Below, piece after piece: positions 1 through 6,283 of a stretch of DNA of 7,901 bases. This stretch comes from Bacteroidales bacterium. GTDB lineage: Bacteria > Bacteroidota > Bacteroidia > Bacteroidales > UBA7960. Location of the stretch: the NCBI GenBank assembly GCA_007132865.1, contig SLNU01000011.1, positions 1 to 7,901 of the forward strand. The letters run 5' to 3'. Under the pieces are notes generated by a model. That model searched no databases and was not told the origin of the DNA. It worked only from the letters and a program-made list of their open reading frames with translations. Position 1 is the stretch's first letter. Each line of letters opens with the position of its first letter. Both the position numbers and the translations under genes were made by a program.

Positions 1-359
1 ACAATGATCACATTAGTATTGATGGTATTGCTTACTCTCACCATTTTGCTACAGGAGTGAGTGGTCGTCCCATCTCTGGTGAGAATATCGGCAGGATGCT
101 AGTGCAGAAGAACCTCATGTCCTCAGTACAGGGGCATAGCCACGTCTTTGACCATTCAATCAGAACAAAGATTGATGGGACCAGAGTACACGGTATGTCA
201 GTAGGATGCTTCACCCATCCAAATTATGTAGAAGGATGGAACGAAGCCACCCACCATATGTGGTGGAGAGGAGTAGTAGTTCTTGAAGACGTAGAAGATG
301 GTGATTTCAGTCAGATGACTGCTGTTGGCCTGGATAATCTACTTACAAACTACTTATAA
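1..359 (+). CDS. Calcineurin-like metallophosphoesterase, C-terminal part (5' end outside window)
   Basis: The reading frame is open to the left edge, with the first complete codon at base 3, so only about 118 C-terminal residues are present. The GTG at 57 is not a convincing start because the upstream codons continue the same conserved-looking protein. Visible motifs are a Ser-His-His stretch at partial residues 12-14 and Gly-His-Ser-His at 44-47 (bases 132-143). They match the late metal-binding histidine motifs of calcineurin-like phosphoesterases (the GHxH signature). The early D-x-H and GNHD motifs would lie outside the window. Phage members of this superfamily are usually annotated as phosphoesterases or nucleases, and the substrate cannot be inferred here. 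The tail, with its paired Trp and a V-x-D-G-D-F stretch, resembles what I recall of phage members. It lies just upstream of a small membrane protein and the ribonucleotide reductase, in what looks like one operon. Confidence 0.72.
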   Translation, partial: NDHISIDGIAYSHHFATGVSGRPISGENIGRMLVQKNLMSSVQGHSHVFDHSIRTKIDGTRVHGMSVGCFTHPNYVEGWNEATHHMWWRGVVVLEDVEDGDFSQMTAVGLDNLLTNYL

Positions 360-369
360 AGGTATCCAA

Positions 370-528
370 ATGATCAAAGTTATGCAGTTTGTTACACTTC
401 CAATTTTTATTCTAAGCGTACTCTTTTATCTTCTAGTTGCTTTTGCATGGAATGATGGTAAGGTGACTGCCTTTGAGATGGTAATGGGATGGCAGGGGAA
501 AGAAGAAGAAGAAGGAGATGAGGAGTAA
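370..528 (+). CDS. Small single-span membrane protein with acidic tail, unknown function
   Basis: This 52-residue protein has one hydrophobic segment at about residues 6-26 (Phe/Leu/Ile/Val rich), then a short polar stretch, and ends in a Glu/Asp run (EEEEGDEE). The frame is open upstream to an ATG at 325, but the ATG at 370 is preferred. It follows an AAGG-type ribosome binding site at about 358-362, avoids overlap with the upstream gene, and puts the hydrophobic segment near the N-terminus. The stop overlaps the next ATG by one base (TAATG at 526-530), so it is probably translated together with the reductase. I do not recognise the family. Small one-span proteins are common in phage operons and could be membrane anchors or lysis or exclusion factors, but nothing in the sequence decides this. 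Confidence 0.6.
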   Translation: MIKVMQFVTLPIFILSVLFYLLVAFAWNDGKVTAFEMVMGWQGKEEEEGDEE

Positions 529-2414
529 TGCTACCAACCAGCTATCAACAGTACATCCACGCATCTCGCTATGCCCGCTGGCTTCCAGAAGAGGAGAGGC
601 GGGAGACGTGGGAGGAGACAGTAGACAGGTATATTAACTTCTGGCTTAACAGAGAACAGATTAACGAGGAGGAAGCTAGAGAACTAGAGAACGCCATTTA
701 TAATTTGGAAGTAATGCCCTCAATGCGGGCACTAATGACGGCAGGGCCTGCCTTGGAAAGAGACAATGTGGCGGGGTTTAACTGTTCATATGTAGCGGTA
801 AACAACCAAAGATCTTTTGATGAGATTATGTATGTACTTCTCTGTGGTACAGGGGTAGGATTCTCTGTTGAGAAGAAATATGTGTCTCAGTTGCCTATTG
901 TAGCAGATGAGTTCCATGAATCTGATACAGTGATCGTAGTTCCAGACAGTAAGATTGGATGGGCTACATCATTCAGGGAACTTATCAGTCTACTTTATAA
1001 TGGTAAGATTCCTAAGTGGGATTTATCTAGGATTAGACCGAAGGGTGCCCCGCTAAAAACATTCGGAGGAAGAGCCAGTGGTCCAGAGCCCTTGGATTCC
1101 CTATTTAATTTTGCCGTGGGACTATTTACTAATGCTAAAGGCCGGAGGCTTAGTAGTCTTGATTGTCATGATCTTGTTTGTAAAGTGGCTGAAATTGTAG
1201 TAGTGGGTGGAGTACGCAGATCTGCTCTTATCTCCCTTTCTGATCTGGATGATGACCAGATGAGGGTGGCTAAGACTGGTGCTTGGTGGGAATCTGATGT
1301 ACACAGGGCACTGGCTAATAACTCTGCGGTATATAATGAGAAACCTAATGTAGGCAGATTCATGAAAGAGTGGGAGGCTCTGTACGAAAGCAAGTCAGGA
1401 GAACGTGGAATCTTTAATCGGGAGTCTGCTCAGCGATTTGTACCAGACCGTCGTAAAGAACTCGGATATACAGATTGGGGAACTAATCCATGTTCCGAAA
1501 TTATCTTACGAGACAAGCAGTTCTGTAATCTCTCGGAGGTTGTCGTCAGAAGTATGGACACGCTTGAAGATCTCAAACGGAAAGTTAGACTTGCAAGTAC
1601 TCTCGGTACCCTGCAATCTACCCTGACAGACTTCCGTTACCTGTCTGCTCAGTGGAAGAGAAATACAGAGGAAGAGAGACTCCTTGGGGTCAGCTTGACA
1701 GGGATTATGGATCATCCTGTTATGAGTGGAGATGATGATATCTATGAACTGAAGTCTTGGCTTCCTCAACTTAAGGAGGTGGCTATTGAAACAAATAAGC
1801 AGTGGGCTGATAAACTTGGGATTAATGTTTCTACCGCTATCACTTGTGTTAAGCCTTCCGGGACTGTCAGCCAGTTGGTGGACTGCGCTTCTGGCATTCA
1901 CCCTCGTTATGCTAGGCATTATATTAGAACTGTCAGATCAGATCAGAAAGACCCTATCTCTCAATTCTTGATTGATCAGGGTGTACCATACGAACCTGAT
2001 GTGACTAAGCCTCATGATACGTATGTATTCTCTTTCCCTATGAAGGCACCTGATAGTGCAGTTCTTCGGGATGACATGACAGCTATTGATCAGTTGAACC
2101 TGTGGAAAATATACCAAGAACACTGGTGTGAACACAAGCCATCTATCACTGTCTATGTCCGAGAGGAGGAGTGGATGGACGTAGGAGCCTGGGTATACAA
2201 CAACTTTAATGCTGTATCGGGAATCTCTTTCCTTCCTCATACAGATCATGTATATAAGCAGGCTCCTTATCAGGAGATAACTGAGGAGGAATATGAGAAA
2301 TCTCAGCAGGTAGTTCTGGATTGGGAGAAGTTCTTTAATGGGGACTACGAGAAGTCTGATATGACTATTGGAAGCCAGGAACTAGCCTGTACCTCTGGAG
2401 GATGTGAGATATGA
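528..2414 (+). CDS. nrdJ: Class II (adenosylcobalamin-dependent) ribonucleoside-triphosphate reductase, monomeric type
   Basis: This 628-residue cytoplasmic enzyme is predicted to reduce ribonucleoside triphosphates to deoxyribonucleotides using adenosylcobalamin as radical source. The motifs follow the Lactobacillus leichmannii RTPR pattern. Asn320-Pro-Cys322-Ser-Glu324 corresponds to N406/C408/E410, with Cys322 as the thiyl-radical cysteine. Cys86 (in NCSY) and Cys333 (11 residues after Cys322, as C419 follows C408) form the substrate-reducing pair. The phosphate-binding PSGT lies at 443-446. A C-terminal C-x4-C pair at 621/626 matches the re-reduction cysteines C731/C736. The N-terminus (SRYARW, then RRETWEE) is typical of the family. 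It is about 110 residues shorter than the 739-residue Lactobacillus enzyme. Roughly 33 residues are missing before the first redox Cys, 53 between it and the radical Cys, and 24 after that. The AAGGAG at 512-517 supports the start. It overlaps the upstream gene by 1 base and the downstream gene by 4. It would supply dNTPs for phage replication in a B12-containing host. Confidence 0.95.
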   Translation: MLPTSYQQYIHASRYARWLPEEERRETWEETVDRYINFWLNREQINEEEARELENAIYNLEVMPSMRALMTAGPALERDNVAGFNCSYVAVNNQRSFDEIMYVLLCGTGVGFSVEKKYVSQLPIVADEFHESDTVIVVPDSKIGWATSFRELISLLYNGKIPKWDLSRIRPKGAPLKTFGGRASGPEPLDSLFNFAVGLFTNAKGRRLSSLDCHDLVCKVAEIVVVGGVRRSALISLSDLDDDQMRVAKTGAWWESDVHRALANNSAVYNEKPNVGRFMKEWEALYESKSGERGIFNRESAQRFVPDRRKELGYTDWGTNPCSEIILRDKQFCNLSEVVVRSMDTLEDLKRKVRLASTLGTLQSTLTDFRYLSAQWKRNTEEERLLGVSLTGIMDHPVMSGDDDIYELKSWLPQLKEVAIETNKQWADKLGINVSTAITCVKPSGTVSQLVDCASGIHPRYARHYIRTVRSDQKDPISQFLIDQGVPYEPDVTKPHDTYVFSFPMKAPDSAVLRDDMTAIDQLNLWKIYQEHWCEHKPSITVYVREEEWMDVGAWVYNNFNAVSGISFLPHTDHVYKQAPYQEITEEEYEKSQQVVLDWEKFFNGDYEKSDMTIGSQELACTSGGCEI

Positions 2415-2623
2415 TGTATGATGATCCAGAAGATAGTGTAATCATTCACAATAAGGCTCAGTGCCTCATATGCAAGGATACTATTGAGTCTGTACACAGA
2501 CATGATTTTGTCCAGTGTAAGTGTGGAAACATCTTTGTTGATGGAGGACATGAATATCTACGGAGAGGAGTACAGGAAGGGTGGGAAACCTTTAAAGAGC
2601 TTAGTAAGGAGGTTAGAGCATGA
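2411..2623 (+). CDS. Small four-cysteine zinc-ribbon-like protein (DUF7695-like)
   Basis: This 70-residue protein has a C-x2-C pair at residues 18/21 and a C-x-C pair at 36/38, which looks like a zinc-binding knuckle. A His-Arg-His-Asp-Phe stretch lies just before the second pair, and a Val-Asp-Gly-Gly-His motif followed by Tyr-Leu-Arg-Arg-Gly lies at about 43-53. From memory this pattern (C..C, then RHDF, CxCG, VDGG, YLRRG) matches the uncharacterised small family annotated as DUF7695 in phages and Firmicutes. No biochemical role is known to me. Translation starts at the ATG at 2411, inside the ATGA overlap with the reductase stop, with GGAGG at 2397-2401 serving it; the adjacent ATG at 2414 is an equally possible start. 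It overlaps the lysozyme by 4 bases at its 3' end. Its position beside the reductase does not prove a link to nucleotide metabolism. Confidence 0.82.
   Translation: MMYDDPEDSVIIHNKAQCLICKDTIESVHRHDFVQCKCGNIFVDGGHEYLRRGVQEGWETFKELSKEVRA
2606..2613 (+). promoter_or_regulatory. Strong Shine-Dalgarno of the endolysin gene
   Basis: AAGGAGGT lies six bases before the lysozyme ATG at 2620 and inside the 3' end of the preceding gene. It is a near-perfect anti-16S match. It fixes the lysozyme start and suggests efficient translation independent of the 4-base overlap. Confidence 0.8.
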
Positions 2624-3051
2624 GAGAGGCGGAGTGGATTACAGAATTAAGGAGGCAATTAATTAGGCATGAGGGAGTGGTTCCTTATGCCTACCAAGAC
2701 CATCTGGGGTTTTGGACTATTGGTGTAGGACGGCTGATAGACAAGAGGAGAGGCGGGGGTCTATCAGATAACGAGATAGAATATCTCCTCGATAATGATA
2801 TCTGGAAGGTTATGGGACAACTTCAAGATAGACTTCCTTATTGGAAGTCTCTCAGCGGTAAGCAAAAGCAGGCTCTCTGTAATATGGCTTTCCAGCTTGG
2901 GGTGAATGGGCTGATGAACTTTAAGAAGATGTTAAACGCCTTAGATAGGAGGGACTTTGAGGAAGCAGAAAGGGAGGCTCTTAATAGCAGGTGGGCTGAG
3001 CAGACACCTAACAGGGCTAGGGAAGTAGCCGCTATGTTGAGGGAGGAATAA
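2620..3051 (+). CDS. Endolysin: T4-type lysozyme (muramidase, GH24)
   Basis: This 143-residue enzyme is predicted to cleave the beta-1,4 MurNAc-GlcNAc bond of peptidoglycan at the end of infection. The catalytic triad of T4 lysozyme (E11, D20, T26) is reproduced with identical spacing as Glu18, Asp27 and Thr33, in the context HEG...Y-Q-D...G-F-W-T-I-G-x-G. The C-terminal half contains the expected helical region, including the Q-x-A-L-x-N-x-A-F-Q-L-G motif and a W-A...P-N-R-A-R-E-V motif near the end. The length is normal for a single-domain GH24 phage lysozyme. There is no N-terminal signal peptide or signal-anchor hydrophobic segment, so it should need a holin to reach the periplasm. It is the last gene of the plus-strand operon and ends directly at the bidirectional terminator. 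The holin-like genes lie on the other strand. Confidence 0.95.
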   Translation: MREAEWITELRRQLIRHEGVVPYAYQDHLGFWTIGVGRLIDKRRGGGLSDNEIEYLLDNDIWKVMGQLQDRLPYWKSLSGKQKQALCNMAFQLGVNGLMNFKKMLNALDRRDFEEAEREALNSRWAEQTPNRAREVAAMLREE

Positions 3052-3085
3052 AAGAAGAAGGCCCCTTTCGGGGCCTTTCTTTTTA
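3050..3085. terminator. Bidirectional intrinsic terminator between convergent operons
   Basis: A perfect 8-bp stem, AAGGCCCC (3058-3065) with GGGGCCTT (3070-3077), closes a TTTC loop. On the plus strand it is followed by a T-rich tract to 3084. On the minus strand the A-rich bases 3050-3059 read as a T-rich tract after the same hairpin. The stop of the lysozyme (3049-3051) and the stop of the minus-strand membrane gene (3083-3085) lie at its two edges. It should therefore end transcription from both sides and separate the two operons. Confidence 0.93.
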
Positions 3086-3469
3086 ACAATGTCCACCTTC
3101 CTCAAATGGGTCAAGCATGTGTTTACACCAATACTCTGCTTGTCTTTTTCTCCACCCCTTTCCATACTTGATGTTCCATTTACAGCGCATTGTAAATTGG
3201 GGTTCTGGAAGAATAATAGGAATCTTCCACACATACCCGATTTTTCTTAATCGTGGCAATTGCAGGAACATTATAGTAGCAACTGTCCAATTGAAAAGAA
3301 CATAGGGTACTAAGCCAATAATAATTAGAATATACCCATTAACCTTAGCAAACTGGCCTACCAATCCCCTGTCCATAGCCCACTTTAATTTCATAACTGC
3401 CAGATAAAAGGTCCATGTAATTAGGGTTAAGAGGTAGCCACCAATAATCCATAGGAGAATGTTGGTCAT
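3083..3469 (-). CDS. Two-span membrane protein with Cys/His-rich C-terminal tail, unknown function
   Basis: This 128-residue protein has two hydrophobic segments, about residues 4-26 and 44-71, then a polar, basic tail. The tail carries a distinctive end: Gly-Trp-Arg-x-Arg at 105-109, Cys115, Leu-Asp-Pro-Phe at 119-122, and a terminal Gly-Gly-His-Cys at 125-128. From memory, a tail of the form GW-R...C...LDPF...GHC recurs in uncharacterised phage proteins near lysis genes, but I cannot verify this here. The Cys and His residues (C115, H117, H127, C128) could bind metal. Its ATG overlaps the TGA of the holin by four bases (3466-3469). No Shine-Dalgarno is visible upstream, so translation is probably coupled to the holin. 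It is the last gene of the minus-strand operon and its stop codon lies in the terminator. It could modulate the holin or act in envelope disruption; this is a guess from position. Confidence 0.75.
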   Translation of the reverse strand: MTNILLWIIGGYLLTLITWTFYLAVMKLKWAMDRGLVGQFAKVNGYILIIIGLVPYVLFNWTVATIMFLQLPRLRKIGYVWKIPIILPEPQFTMRCKWNIKYGKGWRKRQAEYWCKHMLDPFEEGGHC

Positions 3470-3969
3470 TTGTGTTCAAACATCTTGTTCTTAGATGCAC
3501 TACCGGCACTAGATCCAAAGTAGTAACTCACTACTTGCTCTGCCTTGGCAGCAACAAAGCCAATAAGAGTACCAGCCAGTACACTATCCACCTCACTATA
3601 TCCCATCATCGTGGCGAAGGTAGCTCCAAAGAATCCAGCAATGACTACAGCAGCGAGGACTGGGGTAGCCCAACCACCTACCTCAGTCTCTCTCCTTCGG
3701 GCACTGTCCCTATCCTGCTGATGCAGCCTCTCTAGATCAATATCAAGCTCTCGCATACGCTGCTCAAACTCAATCTCAGCCTGTTTAAGCTGCGCTAACT
3801 GCTCAGGAGTAGCCCCCATAAGGGCAGCCTCTAATTCCTTCTCAGAGGCGCTCTCCTTGCCTAAGAGGGCCTGTGAGACTGTACGTGCAGCCATCCCACC
3901 CAGAGGCCCACCAAGAGCAGTCCCAAGAGCAGGAGCTACAGCACCTACGATACTCTTCCATTTGCTCAT
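3466..3969 (-). CDS. Holin of the GTA three-transmembrane type
   Basis: This 167-residue predicted inner-membrane protein should form the lesion that lets the lysozyme out. Residues 8-34 are Gly/Ala-rich and weakly hydrophobic. Residues 45-95 are a charged, Gln/Glu/Arg-rich helical linker, probably coiled coil. Two clear membrane segments follow at about 101-122 and 128-152. The tail Y-Y-F-G-S-S-A-G-S at 149-157 is the signature I associate with the GTA_holin_3TM family (PF11351), found in gene transfer agents and many phages of Proteobacteria. An in-frame ATG exists at 4017, but the start at 3969 is chosen because GGAGG lies five bases upstream. That start also leaves one base after the stop of the preceding gene and gives the family-typical N-terminus. 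It is flanked by an XhlA-like protein and another small membrane protein. Confidence 0.85.
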   Translation of the reverse strand: MSKWKSIVGAVAPALGTALGGPLGGMAARTVSQALLGKESASEKELEAALMGATPEQLAQLKQAEIEFEQRMRELDIDLERLHQQDRDSARRRETEVGGWATPVLAAVVIAGFFGATFATMMGYSEVDSVLAGTLIGFVAAKAEQVVSYYFGSSAGSASKNKMFEHK

Positions 3970-3970
3970 A

Positions 3971-4210
3971 TCAACCTCCAACGCCCATCTGAAAGACATA
4001 GAAGATAATGGAGCCAACCACTGTTAACAGAGTAGCTATTACAGACATAAAGATTCTATGAATCCCACTCTTTACATCTTTGATATCTTGTCGGATTTCT
4101 GCCATCTCTCTTGACTGTGTATCAGCCCTATTCTCAAGTACACTGACTCTTGTGTCTAGAGTATGCACAGTTGCCTGAATGTCTTTTATATTTACAGTAT
4201 CAACAGACAC
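3971..4210 (-). CDS. Coiled-coil plus C-terminal membrane segment protein, XhlA-like
   Basis: This 79-residue protein has a long heptad-like amphipathic helix at about residues 8-48 (L-x-T-R-V-S-V-L-E, then I-R-x-D-I-K-D-V-K) and one hydrophobic membrane segment at about 53-74. This is the layout of the haemolysin XhlA / phage XhlA family, small membrane-associated proteins that accompany holins and help cell lysis. The family match is by architecture and general composition, not by a diagnostic residue. Translation begins at a GTG (4210), supported by GGGAGGT five bases upstream. The gene starts 15 bases after the stop of the large upstream gene, and its own stop lies one base before the holin ATG. 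It could be a holin accessory protein or an antiholin. No spanin-like lipobox is visible, so an o-spanin role is unlikely. Confidence 0.72.
   Translation of the reverse strand: MSVDTVNIKDIQATVHTLDTRVSVLENRADTQSREMAEIRQDIKDVKSGIHRIFMSVIATLLTVVGSIIFYVFQMGVGG
3975..3979 (-). promoter_or_regulatory. Shine-Dalgarno that sets the holin start
   Basis: GGAGG, read on the minus strand, lies five bases before the ATG at 3969 and overlaps the end of the upstream coding region. It favours this start over the in-frame ATG at 4017, which would overlap the upstream gene by 47 bases. Confidence 0.75.
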
Positions 4211-4215
4211 CAGTT

Positions 4216-4222
4216 ACCTCCC
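4216..4222 (-). promoter_or_regulatory. Shine-Dalgarno supporting a GTG start
   Basis: GGGAGGT, read on the minus strand, lies five bases before the GTG at 4210 in the 15-base gap after the 685-residue gene. It is the main reason to accept the non-ATG start of the XhlA-like gene. Confidence 0.75.
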
Positions 4223-4225
4223 TCA

Positions 4226-6283
4226 TTATCTATATCTCCTCAGTATTGCTTCTATATCCGGATGGTCAATACCAAGTTCACGAATTACTCTACGCTTTCC
4301 TGCAAGAGTGGATTCTGCTCTTATAAGTGCTTCCTGTTCAGGAGTAATTACTACTTCAGGCTCAGGGGGTTCTGCTGCCAATTCCTCTGGAGTAAGTCCA
4401 GCAGGCTCTGGCCCTCTTATCTGTCTTTGTTCCCTAGTCAGAGGTACAGCCTCAGGAGGGAGATCAGGTCTTTCAGTAGGAGGATCAGGAACCCTTCTAG
4501 GCTGTAGGTCTATTTGAGGAGCTTCGGTTCTAGGAATACCACCACCTCTCCTGATGTTATCGTAAAGCCAATCTTGTAATCCAGTTTCCCCTACAGCAAT
4601 CTCAGGGAAGGTGTGAGCTAAGCTGAGAGTATCCTTCAGAATACCAGCAGCTTCTCTAGCCGCAGCCCTCTTACGTCTCTCTTCTCTAGTGAGACCGGGA
4701 CTCATACGATCAGGCATAGTAACCTGAGTATCAACTACGGGGGTTACATCTACTCTGACCCCAGGACCAGTATCATCAATCTCAATTCTGAAGTCAGCCA
4801 GATTGAGATCATTATCTCTCATTATCCTAGAAGCAGTACCACCATGTCTTTGTACAGCATTCCTGATACCGGCCTGGGCATGTTCGCTAGTTCTAACATC
4901 AGCAATGACAGAAGGGTCTCTGTAGTACACAGATAGAGGTCGAGTATCTCCCTCAATCAGAGAACCCCTGACAATAGCATTATCTGCCCCCTCCTTAACT
5001 CTCTTGTCTGAGCCATCAGCAGCAGGAGGAACAGGGATAGTACCATTACGGAGACATATACCAAACAGGGTAAGTTCCGAATCAGTAGGAATCTCGTGTT
5101 CAGGGTCAATAGTCTTATCCAGAAGACTAGCAAACATGTTATTCATAACACCCATGCCTCTGTCTTGCCTCTCCCTCAAAAGCCTAAACCGAGGAGAAAC
5201 ACTCTCAAGCGGCCCTGCCCACGTAGGATCAGATATTGCCTTAAGCTGCATTTCAACTACTGACTCCCCAAGCGTAGAAGCAACAGCAAGCTCGGGGAGA
5301 GCAATTTTAGCCGCGATATTTATAGCATTATCCATAGCACCAGAGACCTTGGAAATCTTACTAGCAAAGTCTGCATCATCTACTAGGGTATTAGCAGCCT
5401 CAGTCCAGTGGTCTATATCCGACTTCAGTCTATTCCAGTCCTCTCCAGGAATCTTACCCCTAACAGAATAAAGCTCATTCATGAGCTGAAGTCGGGTGTT
5501 GTTAATTCCAGCTTTCATCTGCTGTACGGCTTCAGGACCATACCCACCTTGCTGTACAGCAGTAGTAAGACTACCAAGAACATCAAGATTAGCAGCAGCA
5601 AGCTGTTTACCCAAGGCTTCAGAGACATCACCAGCAAAAACAGTCTGCTGCTGAGATAGAATTTCCATTCTGGCCTTAGCGAGATCTCGTTCAGAGAAGA
5701 TGTATTTAATATCCCTAAGCTCTTCTACTGTCCTACCCATCTGGGCAGCCTCAATCTCTTCCTGCTGCATAGCCTTAATTTCTGTTTCTTGTAGGCTCCT
5801 CTCAAGCTTCTCTTGGGGGGTCTCAGCAAAGATAGAGCCAGATCCACCACCAGCACCAGCCTGAAGAAACCTCTCAGCCCTTTCTCTTAGGGCCCCAGCA
5901 AAAAGAGGATTCTTATTGATAGCCTCCTTTAGTGCTAGATTCACAGCAGCTCTGGTTCTCTCAGGAGACAAAGCACCCTGCTTTCTTGCAGCAGCAATAC
6001 GAGTCAGGTCAAGCTCTCTGCTAAGCTGAAGCTCTACAGCAGCATCAGGATCAGCGAAGGGACCAACAAAGGTCTCTGTAAACTGACCATAGTCTGCTTC
6101 AGGATCAACATCAGCAGCAGTAGCCTCAGCACCAACAAGTCGTGACCCAGCCCTAGCAGCACCCAACTCGAGAGCCGTTTCGCCAGCAAAGGTAAGCCAC
6201 TGAGCGGGAGACTCGTCTACCACTCCCTCTCTTACATTAATAAAGGCTCTAGGTTCATCTAGAACAGGTCTAAAAGTAGCCAT
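4226..6283 (-). CDS. Probable internal virion/structural protein, uncharacterised
   Basis: This 685-residue protein has no diagnostic enzyme motif that I recognise. About residues 85-140 form a charged helical segment (R-K-Q-G-A-L-S-P-E, then N-P-L-F...L-R-E-R-A) of a kind seen near the N-terminus of virion proteins in podovirus-like phages. A Gly-rich linker is at 142-149. Residues 155-235 are Glu/Gln-rich and probably coiled coil. Residues 250-390 are mostly helical. Residues 400-520 look like a mixed beta domain (V-R-V-D-V-T-P-V-V-D). About 583-650 is a Pro/Glu-rich disordered tail. The protein ends in a short basic helix. The start has GGAG ten bases upstream, and the ATG overlaps the stop of the preceding gene by one base (TAATG). 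Its place directly after an ejection-type protein suggests a role in the capsid interior or in DNA delivery, similar in position to T7 gp14-gp16. The function is inferred only from context. Confidence 0.65.
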   Translation of the reverse strand: MATFRPVLDEPRAFINVREGVVDESPAQWLTFAGETALELGAARAGSRLVGAEATAADVDPEADYGQFTETFVGPFADPDAAVELQLSRELDLTRIAAARKQGALSPERTRAAVNLALKEAINKNPLFAGALRERAERFLQAGAGGGSGSIFAETPQEKLERSLQETEIKAMQQEEIEAAQMGRTVEELRDIKYIFSERDLAKARMEILSQQQTVFAGDVSEALGKQLAAANLDVLGSLTTAVQQGGYGPEAVQQMKAGINNTRLQLMNELYSVRGKIPGEDWNRLKSDIDHWTEAANTLVDDADFASKISKVSGAMDNAINIAAKIALPELAVASTLGESVVEMQLKAISDPTWAGPLESVSPRFRLLRERQDRGMGVMNNMFASLLDKTIDPEHEIPTDSELTLFGICLRNGTIPVPPAADGSDKRVKEGADNAIVRGSLIEGDTRPLSVYYRDPSVIADVRTSEHAQAGIRNAVQRHGGTASRIMRDNDLNLADFRIEIDDTGPGVRVDVTPVVDTQVTMPDRMSPGLTREERRKRAAAREAAGILKDTLSLAHTFPEIAVGETGLQDWLYDNIRRGGGIPRTEAPQIDLQPRRVPDPPTERPDLPPEAVPLTREQRQIRGPEPAGLTPEELAAEPPEPEVVITPEQEALIRAESTLAGKRRVIRELGIDHPDIEAILRRYR

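Noticed and set aside
57..359. GTG at 57 as the start of a complete 100-residue protein
   Set aside because: The frame is open to the left edge, and the upstream residues (including a Ser-His-His motif) belong to the same phosphoesterase. The gene is treated as partial.
325..369. ATG at 325 as the start of the small membrane protein
   Set aside because: It would overlap the end of the upstream gene by 35 bases and add an extra segment without a good ribosome binding site. The ATG at 370 has an AAGG-type site at suitable spacing.
1122..2249. Frames antisense to, or shifted within, the reductase
   Set aside because: All lie fully within a well-supported catalytic gene and show no motifs or independent start signals.
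3472..3735. A possible embedded spanin (Rz/Rz1-like) gene opposite the holin
   Set aside because: The translated frame has neither an N-terminal membrane anchor nor a lipobox. No spanin pair was found in the window.
3970..4017. N-terminal extension of the holin from the ATG at 4017
   Set aside because: It overlaps the XhlA-like gene in another frame. A GGAGG site immediately precedes the ATG at 3969, and the shorter N-terminus fits the family.
4163..5659. Plus-strand open frames (4163-4507, 4179-4517, 5004-5471, 5408-5659) as genes
   Set aside because: They lie inside the 685-residue minus-strand gene or its junction, are Ser/Cys/Ile-rich shadow translations, and show no domain or ribosome binding site.
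5520..6130. Repeated GCAGCAG-type words as a tandem repeat or regulatory array
   Set aside because: They are irregular and fall on Ala/Leu/Gln codons of the minus-strand gene, so codon composition explains them.
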